NCBI RefSeq assembly: GCF_000429945.1
Contig: NZ_AUCV01000004.1
Span: 1 to 64,000, forward strand
From: Desulfogranum japonicum DSM 18378
GTDB lineage: Bacteria; Desulfobacterota; Desulfobulbia; Desulfobulbales; Desulfobulbaceae
Length of the DNA stretch: 64,000 bases
Direction: 5' to 3'
In this document: positions 1 to 7,768 of the stretch, one piece after another
Numbering within the stretch: position 1 is the stretch's first letter
Layout: every line of letters starts with the position of its first letter
Translations under genes and position numbers: made by a program
The notes under the pieces: generated by a model
The model's input: only the letters and a program-made list of their open reading frames with translations
What the model was told of the DNA's origin: nothing
Databases searched by the model: none

Positions 1-590
1 TGCGCCAAATACAATTCTAAATTTGACTCATTTTTTGATGGATATGAGGAAAAGACCAAAGGCAAAAGAGTTACCAGAGAAAAGAGACTCCGCGTCGTCA
101 AATGATGCCATAGTCATCGGATGCTCCCGTTGCGACTTACTCGACATCTGAGCAGTAAATTGAGAGACAATCAATACGCCTTTGACCGCTGCTCTATAGC
201 CAACACATCATTAGGACATGCTGCCGTAGTTGGGCATTAAGATATTGATCGACTTAATGATCTGTGGTAGTTGCCGGTGTAATCGCTGTATGACACACAG
301 GAATAGGCTTAGTCATTGCTTTCTTGCTCACCGGTATATCACAGGCTTGCATGCTAGAATTCGGCTTTACTGCCTGCATAAACCATACATAATACTGATA
401 TTACATAAATAATTTTTCAAGCTCATCACAATTAGCTTTATAAAATAACCACCTGGGAAGGCCTTTCCTTTTTCGTTTAAAATTCGTAATCGTTTTTGAA
501 TGTTGCGAGCAGCCTCTTGTTCAGACTGTCTCAATTGGTTTCCAGCCCCCATCCTTGCTGCTGTTTTACATCTCTGGCCATTATCGTAGA
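1..590. other. Left flank without a convincing gene
   Basis: No intact gene is supported here. A frame open from base 1 to a TGA at 103-105 could be the last 34 codons of a gene that starts outside the window. It encodes a lysine/arginine-rich tail, but I do not recognise it. A leftward frame across about 367-645 is open, but it contains an apparent frame change near 420-440 and has no RBS, so it may be a decayed gene end. The stretch lies outside the proposed prophage left end and is probably host DNA or the remnant of an older element at the same tRNA site. Confidence 0.35.
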
Positions 591-642
591 GGTTGGAACC
601 GAACCGACACAAAGTTATCCCCATGCTGGATTTTGAGTCCAG
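591..642. other. attL: decayed tRNA-Leu 3' half
   Basis: This stretch resembles the 3' half of the tRNA-Leu at 42223-42310. It shares CGAACCGACAC (600-610) and an exact 18-base block GCTGGATTTTGAGTCCAG (625-642) with 42265-42282. The bases between differ, and two extra bases are present. The acceptor-stem end is not recognisable. The exact block covers the anticodon stem-loop, a usual crossover site for tyrosine recombinases. It marks the left boundary of the prophage; the divergence suggests the displaced tRNA half has decayed since integration. Confidence 0.8.
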
Positions 643-700
643 CACAAAAACATTTCAAACTAACGTTTATTCGTGATTTATTGGGAGGGAAATATTTTTT

Positions 701-719
701 GGGTGTAAAAACGGGTGTA
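701..719 (+). promoter_or_regulatory. Paired GGGTGTA sites, candidate integrase arm sites (left)
   Basis: GGGTGTA occurs at 701-707 and 713-719, 12 bases apart start to start. The same pair with the same 12-base spacing lies at 42086-42104 next to the integrase gene. Direct heptamer repeats near both ends of an integrated element fit arm-type binding sites of a tyrosine recombinase. The role is inferred from position and spacing only. Confidence 0.5.
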
Positions 720-765
720 ACAAATTTAATTGTGTCGGCTCAACGTCGATAGATTTTACATCTGT

Positions 766-1344
766 TTAGAGCTTACCAACGGAAAGCGCTGTCGACTCAA
801 GAGCGTTCAATTCTCTATTTATGAGCGATTTCATTTTGCTAAACACATGCCTATAACAAGCATAGGCAAGCAGAGCTGGGATAACCAATATAATAGCTAT
901 GAGTATAAAGAAGGCTAATCCATCAAGAATAAGGTGTTCACTAATCAGCCTGTTTATATTGGTTCTGTATTCCAAGATCCTTTCTTTGGTCGGTTCATCG
1001 AGAGTGTTAATCGCTTCTGAGAACTCTCGCTGGAAATTGTATCGTTCTTCCTTTTTCTCTTCAACTGTATTACCGACACATATTGAAGTGCAGAAAAACT
1101 GCAAAACAGACAATTCATGGGCAAACCTGATGCTGCCGTTCATTGTTCTTCTTAAAACACCGTAGGCTGGATGATTGAAATCGATCAGGCCGTTATGTGC
1201 CTCGTCAAACAACTCGTCTCTCAGTTCAAACATCCTCTGCCTGAACCTGTCGACAAGATAATCTTTATACAACCAATGGTATACTAACCAAAGCAATGCC
1301 AGTGAGGCAAAAAAGAGAACTGGGGTAAGATATACGGTATACAT
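766..1344 (-). CDS. Membrane protein of unknown function (cargo)
   Basis: This 192-residue protein has one hydrophobic segment at about residues 5-25 and a second at about 140-165. A charged, mostly helical stretch lies between them, followed by a short cytoplasmic-looking tail. I do not recognise a family. Its ATG overlaps the TAA of the preceding gene (TAATG) with a GGAG upstream, so it is translated with the 1344-1772 gene. It is the last gene of the leftward block next to attL, a usual place for lysogen-expressed cargo. Superinfection exclusion or another envelope-linked defence role is possible, but no residue proves it. Confidence 0.7.
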   Translation of the reverse strand: MYTVYLTPVLFFASLALLWLVYHWLYKDYLVDRFRQRMFELRDELFDEAHNGLIDFNHPAYGVLRRTMNGSIRFAHELSVLQFFCTSICVGNTVEEKKEERYNFQREFSEAINTLDEPTKERILEYRTNINRLISEHLILDGLAFFILIAIILVIPALLAYACYRHVFSKMKSLINRELNALESTALSVGKL

Positions 1345-1772
1345 TATAAATCTCCGATTCTGGTTGTTCCGTCAGCATTGAGTTGGCTGGATTTTCTTCC
1401 AGGATCTATCGATTCTTCCCACTGTACTTTTCTTGATTCAAAATGGGCTATGACACGTTGCTTTTCTTTCCGCTGAAACCAACCATAAGTAATTCCGGCA
1501 AGGCAAAGAGCAAGCGCCACAGATAGGTAGAATGGTGGACTAAAGCTTATATCCGTACCAAGCTTTCCGGTCAAGGAAATCTTGCTCATGGTTTCTTTCC
1601 CTGCCAAAGCCTCTATAGACTTGTAGACGAAGTAAACGCAAATCACAATGCCAGCCCATCTTATTAGCGTTGTCAGGGTATCTGCAACATATTTTCCAAG
1701 GGCTACCCTGCTTGCAAACTCTCCGTCAACTGAACCTTGGTGCTGTATGTTTTTTCTTCTCTTTTTAGTCAC
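1344..1772 (-). CDS. Small two-helix membrane protein (cargo)
   Basis: This 142-residue protein has a very basic N-terminus (KKRRKN), a hydrophobic segment near residues 35-55 and another near 80-97. A charged C-terminal tail of about 40 residues follows. No family is recognised. It overlaps the start of the 766-1344 membrane gene, so the two products may form a complex. It sits 71 bases downstream of the zinc-ribbon/TPR gene and is probably co-transcribed with it from the right. Confidence 0.65.
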   Translation of the reverse strand: MTKKRRKNIQHQGSVDGEFASRVALGKYVADTLTTLIRWAGIVICVYFVYKSIEALAGKETMSKISLTGKLGTDISFSPPFYLSVALALCLAGITYGWFQRKEKQRVIAHFESRKVQWEESIDPGRKSSQLNADGTTRIGDL

Positions 1773-1843
1773 GCCACTATTCCTACAATATTATACAGAT
1801 CTAGGCCGCAAACAACCAAATATATAAAAACAACCTACATCCT

Positions 1844-2752
1844 TTATGCAACTTTCAATTTTGCTAGATTTTTATGTGCCAATTCATTCCCCAGAGCCGC
1901 AGATACTTTCAGATCTGCAAGCATTCGTTGTTTGTTTTTAAGTTTCGAGAAGGCTGCAGCTCGTAGAAAATATGCCTCGCCATTCTCGGAATCGCCATCA
2001 ATCGCCTTTGACGCAGCATCTACTGCCTCATTATACGCTTCCTTTTTTATATGTTGTTTTGCGGTTGCTACCAGGTCGGTAACATTGATCGTCTTTTTAG
2101 GGAGAACTGGTGGTGAGACATTGTGTATAACTTGTGGATCTTTTCTTTTCGAGATGTCTTTTTTGCAGAACCTGCAGAATATCGCGTCTTTTTTGATTGT
2201 TTCTGCACAGAATGGGCATTTTTTAGTAGCGCCGGAAATTTTCCTATTGCCGGATACCACCGTATCTCTAACAGTGACCACTGTTTTACGTGTTAGAAAA
2301 TATATAATAGTGGCTGGAACAGTTAGAAATGCCCATATCATGAACCATATTCCAATGCCGATTGTAGCCCCTATACTAGCGCCAGCAAGCTCATATTCGT
2401 TTGTCATACCATAGGTCTGCTCACCTACTGCTACGAGTCCAATTATAACGCCAATAAAACAAAGAATCGTCCATCCAATAGCAATAAATTTTGCGGTCCT
2501 ATTGATCGCCGATGGTTTTTCATCGTTTTCGATCTCATCATAATCCCAATCTGAATCGTCCTTCAGGTCTCCACGCTTAAAAAGATAAAGAGGAAAGGCT
2601 ATTATCCAAATCATGAGCACGCATACCGCCCATCCTAGAGGGCCAAGGTTAAAAAATCCAGAAGTGTTGCCTCTTTTTATTCCTAAAGTTGTAGCATCGT
2701 AATAGACCCATATAGCACAACCAATCACCATTAGCATGACTATAACGTTCAT
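1844..2752 (-). CDS. Membrane protein with zinc ribbon and TPR-like C-terminus
   Basis: The 302-residue product has several parts. Residues 1-20 and about 35-55 are hydrophobic, and two further membrane segments lie at about 85-150. A double CxxC zinc ribbon (CPFCAETIKKDAIFCRFC) lies near residues 190-207, and the last 70 residues look like one or two TPR helices (EAVDAASKAIDGDSENGEAY). The ribbon type is common in bacterial membrane proteins of unknown role. GGAAAGGAG precedes the ATG at a good distance. A plausible role is sensing or scaffolding for the two small membrane proteins downstream, but this is a guess. Confidence 0.7.
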   Translation of the reverse strand: MNVIVMLMVIGCAIWVYYDATTLGIKRGNTSGFFNLGPLGWAVCVLMIWIIAFPLYLFKRGDLKDDSDWDYDEIENDEKPSAINRTAKFIAIGWTILCFIGVIIGLVAVGEQTYGMTNEYELAGASIGATIGIGIWFMIWAFLTVPATIIYFLTRKTVVTVRDTVVSGNRKISGATKKCPFCAETIKKDAIFCRFCKKDISKRKDPQVIHNVSPPVLPKKTINVTDLVATAKQHIKKEAYNEAVDAASKAIDGDSENGEAYFLRAAAFSKLKNKQRMLADLKVSAALGNELAHKNLAKLKVA

Positions 2753-2997
2753 TTCGTTATTCTCCTTTCCTTGGACGTATATAACTAACTGCTTAGCTAC
2801 ATATTATTAAGTGGCAAATAAATAGCATGACAGCTATGATAATTGACCATTCGCAGTTATAAGTGTGGTAGGAAATAATTGTCTCTTGTCCGGTCTAAAA
2901 TTGATCGTTTTTCACCAGTTTTTCAATCAATCACAGTATATTCCTGCATCGTTTGGAAGTTAAAAGTATCGCACCCCATCGCCATACAATTGTTCAT

Positions 2998-4074
2998 TTA
3001 CGCATCTTCATTATAAAAAACGATTCTCGATTTTATTTCGTCAGCAAACTTATAGAGATCATCCAAGCTTTCAATCGGGTGCCTTGTTTCATTTTTTTCG
3101 TCATCAAACAGGCCTATATATTTTTGAGCGGTATTCAGGTGGAGGCGACAAATTGGTTTGCGGTTACTATCATCTAAAATGATGCCAAAATACCTTTTTG
3201 TATCTCGGTGAAAAATACGTTCAATCTCCACCACTTCTCTCAATATGGCCCTGACGACATAAAAGCCTTCCAATTCTTCTTCAGTTGTGACAATACCGTT
3301 ACGGGTATCCTCAGTATTGTCATCTTCGGCTTCATCACTTACAGAACTTTCCTCTTTAGAATTTCCGCCAAGAGCAGATTTTAGCCTATCGTTAACTTGA
3401 TCGTTCACAAATTGCTTAAATGCTTTTTTAACTATAACGGTGAACTGGTCGAGCACTTGTTGGGTTTTCATTCCAGAATACACCTGGGAGACACAAAACC
3501 TGACAAATTCGACTGTAGGCTCAGACATTTCTTCGGCCAAAATGTTCTTAATCGCTCGTACATATTTCAATTCATTTGCGGTTGTCAGCATTTTATCGAG
3601 TTCAAATGATGACTTCGTGAGCTTTTTTAATTCTGGCAGGAGTTGAGGGTCCAGATTGAGAATATCGATTTCCATAAACGGTTTCTGATCCATAATGTTT
3701 GCTTCCTCAAGATCAGAAAAAAAATAGTAAAGTCGTCCGTTTGTCAGAACACCAATTCTGGCCTCTGTTACATGAAAATATCTTCTTAACTGAGCAGCGT
3801 GGACTTCATCCAAGTTAGCATTGCAAGATTTGCACTCAAATAGCATGGACGGTTTCCCATCAATACAGATGGCGTAATCAACTTTCTCTCCCTTTTTGCT
3901 ACCAACATCAGCTGTTAGTTCAGGAACGACCTCTGAGGGATCAAAAACGTCATAACCTAAAGCCTGAATAAATGGCATTACAAACGCATTCTTTGTAGCT
4001 TCTTCTGTTGAAATATTGCAGAGTTGTTTCTCCATCCTATTTGCCAACGCTTGTAATTGGTCTACAAAGTCCAT
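2998..4074 (-). CDS. HsdR N-terminal-like (PD-(D/E)XK) protein
   Basis: The 358-residue product begins with an HsdR-N-like nuclease fold. A VDYAICIDGKP strand carries the acidic residue, LFECKSC supplies the ExK, and ARIGVLTNGRLYYFF follows. This arrangement is known from the N-terminus of type I restriction R subunits and from many stand-alone proteins. No helicase or methylase domain follows, so it is not a full restriction subunit. Residues about 250-355 form a second domain of unknown type. The ATG at 4074 is chosen over one 15 bases upstream because GGGGAGGA sits just before it. It lies in the attL cargo block; a defence or DNA-processing role is plausible but unproven. Confidence 0.75.
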   Translation of the reverse strand: MDFVDQLQALANRMEKQLCNISTEEATKNAFVMPFIQALGYDVFDPSEVVPELTADVGSKKGEKVDYAICIDGKPSMLFECKSCNANLDEVHAAQLRRYFHVTEARIGVLTNGRLYYFFSDLEEANIMDQKPFMEIDILNLDPQLLPELKKLTKSSFELDKMLTTANELKYVRAIKNILAEEMSEPTVEFVRFCVSQVYSGMKTQQVLDQFTVIVKKAFKQFVNDQVNDRLKSALGGNSKEESSVSDEAEDDNTEDTRNGIVTTEEELEGFYVVRAILREVVEIERIFHRDTKRYFGIILDDSNRKPICRLHLNTAQKYIGLFDDEKNETRHPIESLDDLYKFADEIKSRIVFYNEDA

Positions 4075-4151
4075 GCATCCTCCCCTCATGATTCTTGCTA
4101 TTTTTGTATGTTAAAACTCATGAATAACCCCTCACCAACAGAGTGAAACAC

Positions 4152-4625
4152 CTATCTATCAACCACTTTTTTTACAATTCGGCATTTTATAAGATGGCGG
4201 TTTATTTCCAGATGGCCATCTATGATATTTTCTAAGTCTTTGACTTCATATTCAAGTTTTTTTGTTGGAATAAAATATTCTGACGAAAGAGCCAGTACGA
4301 TAGCGATGAAGATGGCTAGATATGGATGGTCATTGGTTGCCTTTACGCCGAAGAAATAGATCGCAAAGAAGAACAGAGCAGCCATGAGGATGAGTCCACC
4401 GCATATAAGGCTGACCATACTTGCGCACCAGTGCTTTAGCTTTAGGAAATCAAGCTTTTTTCTTAGGTTATGGATGCATTGGTCATTTAAATCTTGGGCT
4501 TTTTCGATATCCTCAGCTGTTTCGAGTTGAGTCTCGTTCAGCTTGTAGATCAGTTGTTCTATGCTGCTGTTTTGAACAGAAATCGACCTGTATAGGTGGG
4601 ATTGATGTATAACGCTTTCTCCCAT
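4152..4625 (-). CDS. Small membrane protein with flanking coiled coils
   Basis: The product has 157 residues. The first 65 are helical and charged, two adjacent membrane segments lie at about 70-95 and 105-120, and about 30 residues of coiled coil follow. AGGGG before the ATG at 4625 favours that start over one four codons upstream. No family is recognised. It lies between the HsdR-N-like gene and the phage repressor, in the same orientation as both. The hairpin-like topology could suit a holin-like or exclusion protein. Confidence 0.65.
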   Translation of the reverse strand: MGESVIHQSHLYRSISVQNSSIEQLIYKLNETQLETAEDIEKAQDLNDQCIHNLRKKLDFLKLKHWCASMVSLICGGLILMAALFFFAIYFFGVKATNDHPYLAIFIAIVLALSSEYFIPTKKLEYEVKDLENIIDGHLEINRHLIKCRIVKKVVDR

Positions 4626-4711
4626 AACCCCTCGCAATAAAGGATAAAAAATAAAAAAGCGTTAACACAACTTAACAGCGACGGCAAGCCCCTGTTAGTT
4701 CAGATTATCGG

Positions 4712-4739
4712 AAAAACACCACGATGTAGTGGTGGTATT
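4712..4739 (-). terminator. Rho-independent terminator after the repressor gene
   Basis: CACCAC (4717-4722) pairs with GTGGTG (4729-4734) around a six-base loop. Runs of A and T flank the stem on both sides, so on the leftward strand it is followed by TTTTT. It lies just downstream of the repressor stop at 4761 and could stop transcripts in both directions. Confidence 0.75.
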
Positions 4740-4760
4740 TTTATTAAACCTTGTTTTGAT

Positions 4761-5222
4761 TTATTTTTTCTTCCACTCAGCAAATTTCAAAAATTTATTC
4801 TGAAATTCTATTTTGAACCAGGTCTTGAACCCTGGTTCATCTTTTTCCATTTCTTCGAGCCATTCATCAATTTCCACAAGAAACGGAGTGCTCACGAGTA
4901 GTTGCTCCGTATTCCCATCACTAAAGGTGAGATTCCCTGTGGTGCTAGATTGCACTATCTGTGATCCGGTAATTTTGCTGCCACTGATGATACTGTTGCC
5001 ATGTCCACCTGGGAACGGTTCGCCTACGCCTGTTCTCAGCCAGTTTGGATCGCAACCGATGAAATGTGCTATGGCATCTGTGTTTCTCTTTCCAGGGACA
5101 ATGTTTCCGTTCCACCAGTTGCTCACGGTGCTCGAAGCCTTTCCTGTTCCTTTTACAATATCAACTTGGTTGATTTTTTTTACCGCAGCAACATACTGTA
5201 ATCGTTTAAAAAAAATATTCAT
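4761..5222 (-). CDS. CI-like phage repressor, HTH only
   Basis: This 153-residue protein has an N-terminal helix-turn-helix at about residues 15-60 (INQVDIVKGTGKASSTVSNW), followed by the IGCDPNWLRTGVGEPFP stretch typical of Bacteriophage CI repressor domains. The C-terminus lacks the S24 Ser-Lys protease domain, so it may not be cleaved by the RecA route. Induction could depend instead on an antirepressor such as the BRO protein at 15238. It is divergent from the 5322 gene across a gap full of TGCTAA-like sites and is followed by a clear terminator. Confidence 0.8.
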   Translation of the reverse strand: MNIFFKRLQYVAAVKKINQVDIVKGTGKASSTVSNWWNGNIVPGKRNTDAIAHFIGCDPNWLRTGVGEPFPGGHGNSIISGSKITGSQIVQSSTTGNLTFSDGNTEQLLVSTPFLVEIDEWLEEMEKDEPGFKTWFKIEFQNKFLKFAEWKKK

Positions 5223-5310
5223 GCTAACTCACTTGCTAATTAAGCTAGTATTTACTAATTGACAAACGCTAAAATCAGATGCTAACTTCCTAGCAAATAA
5301 TTACTAACAG
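5223..5310. promoter_or_regulatory. Operator/promoter region between repressor and early genes
   Basis: The gap is AT-rich and holds several copies of a GCTAA half-site: TGCTAAC (about 5222-5228), TTGCTAA (about 5234-5240), GCTA (about 5245) and GCTAACTTCCTAGC (5281-5294), where GCTA and TAGC are inverted. TTACTAA occurs twice. Such clustered partly inverted half-sites between divergent repressor and early genes are the expected layout for CI/Cro operators. I did not identify which -35/-10 pairs are used. Confidence 0.6.
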
Positions 5311-5321
5311 GAGGATGGCCT

Positions 5322-5543
5322 GTGACAAAACAAACCACAAATGAACATACAATTTGCACATTCGATTTGTTTGATCCTCCGTGCGACATTGAGATTCCAG
5401 AAAAGATTATCATCAAGAAAATGACAACAACAGGAGGATTTCAAAAAATAGCTGAAATCAATCTGATGAGCGGCAATCAAGATCGAGAAATCTTTCTCGA
5501 TGTCTTTAAAATCTCTATCGCCGGACATTGCGACCAATCGTGA
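5322..5543 (+). CDS. First early gene, small protein of unknown function
   Basis: This 73-residue protein starts at GTG, seven bases after AGGAGG. It is the first gene rightward of the operator region, the usual place of a Cro-type gene. I see no clear helix-turn-helix; it reads as an acidic beta-rich protein. Its 3' end overlaps the leftward ORF 5477-5755 by about 67 bases, so one of the two may not be expressed or they may interfere with each other. The strong RBS supports this one. Confidence 0.55.
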   Translation: MTKQTTNEHTICTFDLFDPPCDIEIPEKIIIKKMTTTGGFQKIAEINLMSGNQDREIFLDVFKISIAGHCDQS

Positions 5544-5755
5544 CTGAGTGAGTTGCCATGAACGATTCTAACACCACAATCCTTCAAACCACTACAGTCG
5601 ATAATTGTGCACGTTTCTTTCCGCGCGATCTCTTCTCCTGCATTCTCTCTCATCCGGCTTTCCACGCTCAAGGTAGTTGTTTTGATGGAAAGTATTTCTT
5701 CCCTATTTGTGACAGGGCAAAAATACAACTTTTCAGAATATATAACTTTTCTCAT
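5477..5755 (-). CDS. Small cysteine-containing protein, leftward, unknown function
   Basis: The 92-residue ORF has a near-ideal RBS (AAGGAGGGG, three bases before ATG). It has a paired-cysteine pattern (LYFCPVTN near residue 13; CTIIDCSGLKDCGV near 52-65) and a readable sequence. This is better than expected for a shadow frame. It runs against the early operon, overlapping the end of 5322-5543 and starting only 18 bases from the divergent start at 5774. If real, it is probably a small zinc- or iron-binding protein. The family is unknown. Confidence 0.45.
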   Translation of the reverse strand: MRKVIYSEKLYFCPVTNREEILSIKTTTLSVESRMRENAGEEIARKETCTIIDCSGLKDCGVRIVHGNSLSHDWSQCPAIEILKTSRKISRS

Positions 5756-5773
5756 CTTCCCCTCCTTATTGAC

Positions 5774-6016
5774 ATGGACACAAAAACAAAAAACCTCACG
5801 AGCCATGATGAGATCCGGCAAACCATTCATAAAAAAGGCGGTGGCTGGGGTGCAATTAACCGCCTTGCTGAATTACTCGGCCTTAATAGCGCAACGATTG
5901 TCACTATGAATATCAGTGGCGCAAGACGACAGAAGAATGTCCTGCAGGGAATAGCAGACTTTTTGGGGCAGCCGGTACATGGTGTATGTCCCAGCTCAAA
6001 GGAAAAAACGGCATGA
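5774..6016 (+). CDS. Small HTH-like regulator (Cro/Ner-like candidate)
   Basis: The 80 residues from ATG 5774 contain a helical DNA-binding-like stretch (WGAINRLAELLGLNSATIVT, about residues 25-45). It resembles the start of phage regulators that contact DNA through a lambda-repressor-like fold. A longer frame reaches back to 5558, but its extra 72 residues look non-coding and overlap the opposite gene. No good RBS precedes 5774, which lowers certainty about the start. It lies between the operator region and the regulator at 6160. Confidence 0.55.
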   Translation: MDTKTKNLTSHDEIRQTIHKKGGGWGAINRLAELLGLNSATIVTMNISGARRQKNVLQGIADFLGQPVHGVCPSSKEKTA

Positions 6017-6159
6017 AACAGGCAGCCCCTCTCCATCGGCCTTCTCGGCCCTGTGTTTGGTCGCACATCCATAGTAGCGGGGAGGGCGTTGTCTGTCCAG
6101 AAAATATCAGGATTTTGCTTTTCCATATCCACAGAATATCACAGGGGTAAATCAAGTCC

Positions 6160-6636
6160 ATGACAATGAATTCACCAGAGCTGCAGTCCTGGCAGGTGTT
6201 CCAGGCTGCAAGGAAATACATCGGCGCAGAACGTGTTGCTCGGATATTCAATCGAAAGGTACGCAGCGCTTACAGCTGGGCACAGAATCCTGCCTTCACA
6301 GAACACCGATGCAAGAATCCCCTGGATACCCTTCATGCGCTCTTTACAGAACTGGATGCAAGGGGAATGGCCTATGTGGTTCAGGATGCTTTAACTTTCC
6401 TGGCCTCTTCGATCGATGATGTTGATGCATCTGAATTCAAAGAGCCCCTGCCCACCATAACAGAAGAAATCCTGGCAGACTACACGGCTATTTCCACTCT
6501 CAAAGATGCCATTGATGAAAGAAAATCCATAGATACCATCGTGTTCCTTGGTCATGAAGCCGAAGCTGAAATTCAGCGCACAGTGGCCAAATATATACAA
6601 GAGCAAACAAAGCAAAAAGAGTGTTGTGATGACTGA
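6160..6636 (+). CDS. CII-like early regulatory protein
   Basis: The 158-residue protein opens with a probable HTH region (SWQVFQAARKYIGAERVARI, RSAYSWAQNP), then a helical middle (LHALFTELDARGMAYVVQDALTFLA) and an acidic C-terminus. The order resembles phage CII/Cp76-type regulators that control lysogeny or replication genes. The assignment is by pattern only. Its stop overlaps the start of the excisionase-like gene at 6629, so the two are co-translated. Confidence 0.5.
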   Translation: MTMNSPELQSWQVFQAARKYIGAERVARIFNRKVRSAYSWAQNPAFTEHRCKNPLDTLHALFTELDARGMAYVVQDALTFLASSIDDVDASEFKEPLPTITEEILADYTAISTLKDAIDERKSIDTIVFLGHEAEAEIQRTVAKYIQEQTKQKECCDD

Positions 6637-6949
6637 CCAAGCTACCCTGATAAACATCGAACGTCGGCTTGCCAGGATAGAAGAATTGCTTCTTCACCTG
6701 GATAATGCAGGATCCGAACAAAAGGATAGCGGAGAATTCCTCACCGTGCAGGAAGCCGCTACAGAAGCCAAGATGAATTACCACTCTTTCAGGCGCATGG
6801 TGGTGGACAGAAAGCTGGTGAAGCATTCACGTCCCTGTGGTCCCAAGGGCAACATACTGATCAAACGCTGCGATCTCATTGCCTTCCTGGAAGCAAAGAA
6901 AAAACCAGGCCGCCCTGGGCGTAAAGCAAGCGGCATAAAGATCATCTAA
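6629..6949 (+). CDS. Excisionase-like helix-turn-helix protein
   Basis: The start at 6629 overlaps the previous stop. The 106-residue product has an N-terminal coiled coil (LARIEELLLHLD) and then a MerR/excisionase-type winged helix (LTVQEAATEAKMNYHSFRRM, then LVKHSRPCGPKGNILIKRCD). That HTH_17 pattern is used by phage excisionases and related small DNA-binding proteins. It ends in a basic tail with GRPGRKAS. With the integrase at the far right end, it is the best excisionase candidate in the prophage, though a replication-accessory role is also possible. Confidence 0.6.
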   Translation: MTDQATLINIERRLARIEELLLHLDNAGSEQKDSGEFLTVQEAATEAKMNYHSFRRMVVDRKLVKHSRPCGPKGNILIKRCDLIAFLEAKKKPGRPGRKASGIKII

Positions 6950-6966
6950 CAGAAAGGGAAAGACTC

Positions 6967-7227
6967 ATGGTTACCAGGATCAAGAAATACAGTCCATCTG
7001 TACTCGTTGTGGCGATCTTTTGCTTTTGCATTCTCCAATTCATTCTAACCCTTGATAGGGTCGCGTCGCTCTCCGTTGCGCATCTCACTATTCCCTCCGC
7101 CTACCAACCCTCTTTCACCACTCAACACAATACAGTTCAACCATCCGGCAGGATAAGCCAGGCGAAAAGCATAAACGGAGCAGCGCCTGGCTCCTTATGT
7201 GTGAGCCAACGTGGAGCTGCCCAATGA
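6967..7227 (+). CDS. Small single-pass membrane protein, unknown
   Basis: The 86-residue ORF has an RBS (AAAGGGAAAG) before ATG. A basic N-terminus (TRIKKYS) is followed by a single hydrophobic helix at about residues 11-35, then a hydrophilic tail rich in Ser and Gln. This is the layout of a small inner-membrane protein with the C-terminus outside. No family is seen. It sits between regulator and replication genes. Confidence 0.5.
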   Translation: MVTRIKKYSPSVLVVAIFCFCILQFILTLDRVASLSVAHLTIPSAYQPSFTTQHNTVQPSGRISQAKSINGAAPGSLCVSQRGAAQ

Positions 7228-7501
7228 CCATCCAGGTTGCCGGACATGGCTCGTTAAGGGAAGCCGGTTGGCTCCCCAGGCGATCCCCCTCCCCGACCCT
7301 CCCCAAAAGCCAGACCATAAAAAATAAACCATCCTGCACTACCGCGGGTCCTTCTGAGGCCTTCCCTTTCACGGGTGGAACGAACCTCGATGGTCTCTCG
7401 CGGAGAAAAAATATATTTGGGCGGAAAACCGGAACATCTGACATGGAGTCAAAGGGATGCAGATCAGCATAGCCAACAGAATAACTGAAGGAGGAACCAA
7501 A
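7228..7501 (+). other. Spacer before the replication genes, weak ORF only
   Basis: A frame from ATG 7224 (overlapping the previous stop) to 7472 is open but rich in Pro, Arg and Ser, has no domain and no RBS of its own, and looks like leader sequence. The region holds G/C-rich stretches and ends with GAAGGAGGAACC, the RBS of the zinc-ribbon gene at 7502. Confidence 0.4.
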
Positions 7502-7768
7502 ATGATTGATTGCGAGTGTCCTCGGTGCGGAGGAGTACAGGTCATTAAATCAGGAAGAACAAAAGCCGGCAAGCAAAGGTATCAATGCAGAATATGCGGT
7601 CGCTATTTTGTAATCGATCCTGACGGAGTTGCACCAATTGTTGCTGAACTCGCGGAGCGCATGATTCTACAGGGTGTTGACACTCCAAAAATTGTCAAAG
7701 TCCTGCAGGGGCATGCATCCAGGTCCTGGGTGTATGGTTTCCGGAGGGATATCCATGTCAGTCGTTAG
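7502..7768 (+). CDS. Stand-alone InsA-like zinc-ribbon/HTH protein
   Basis: The 88-residue product has CPRCGG...YQCRICGRYFV at about residues 5-35, the zinc ribbon of IS1-family InsA and related transposase N-termini. A helical HTH-like part follows (MILQGVDTPKIVKVLQG). No transposase catalytic domain or terminal repeats are present, so it seems to be a domesticated DNA-binding protein rather than a mobile element. GGAGG precedes ATG 7502, and the gene overlaps the helicase start by 14 bases. Coupling to the replication gene suggests origin recognition or regulation. Confidence 0.7.
   Translation: MIDCECPRCGGVQVIKSGRTKAGKQRYQCRICGRYFVIDPDGVAPIVAELAERMILQGVDTPKIVKVLQGHASRSWVYGFRRDIHVSR

Noticed and set aside
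2998-4074. Complete type I restriction system
   Set aside because: Only an HsdR-N-like domain is present; no helicase, specificity or methylase subunit is next to it.
7224-7472. Small ORF overlapping the end of the membrane protein gene
   Set aside because: The sequence is Pro/Ser/Arg-rich without a domain or RBS; it could be translated by coupling but is not convincing.
7502-7768. Insertion sequence because of the InsA-like zinc ribbon
   Set aside because: No InsB catalytic part, terminal repeats or target duplication were seen, and the gene overlaps a phage helicase gene, so it is taken as a phage gene.
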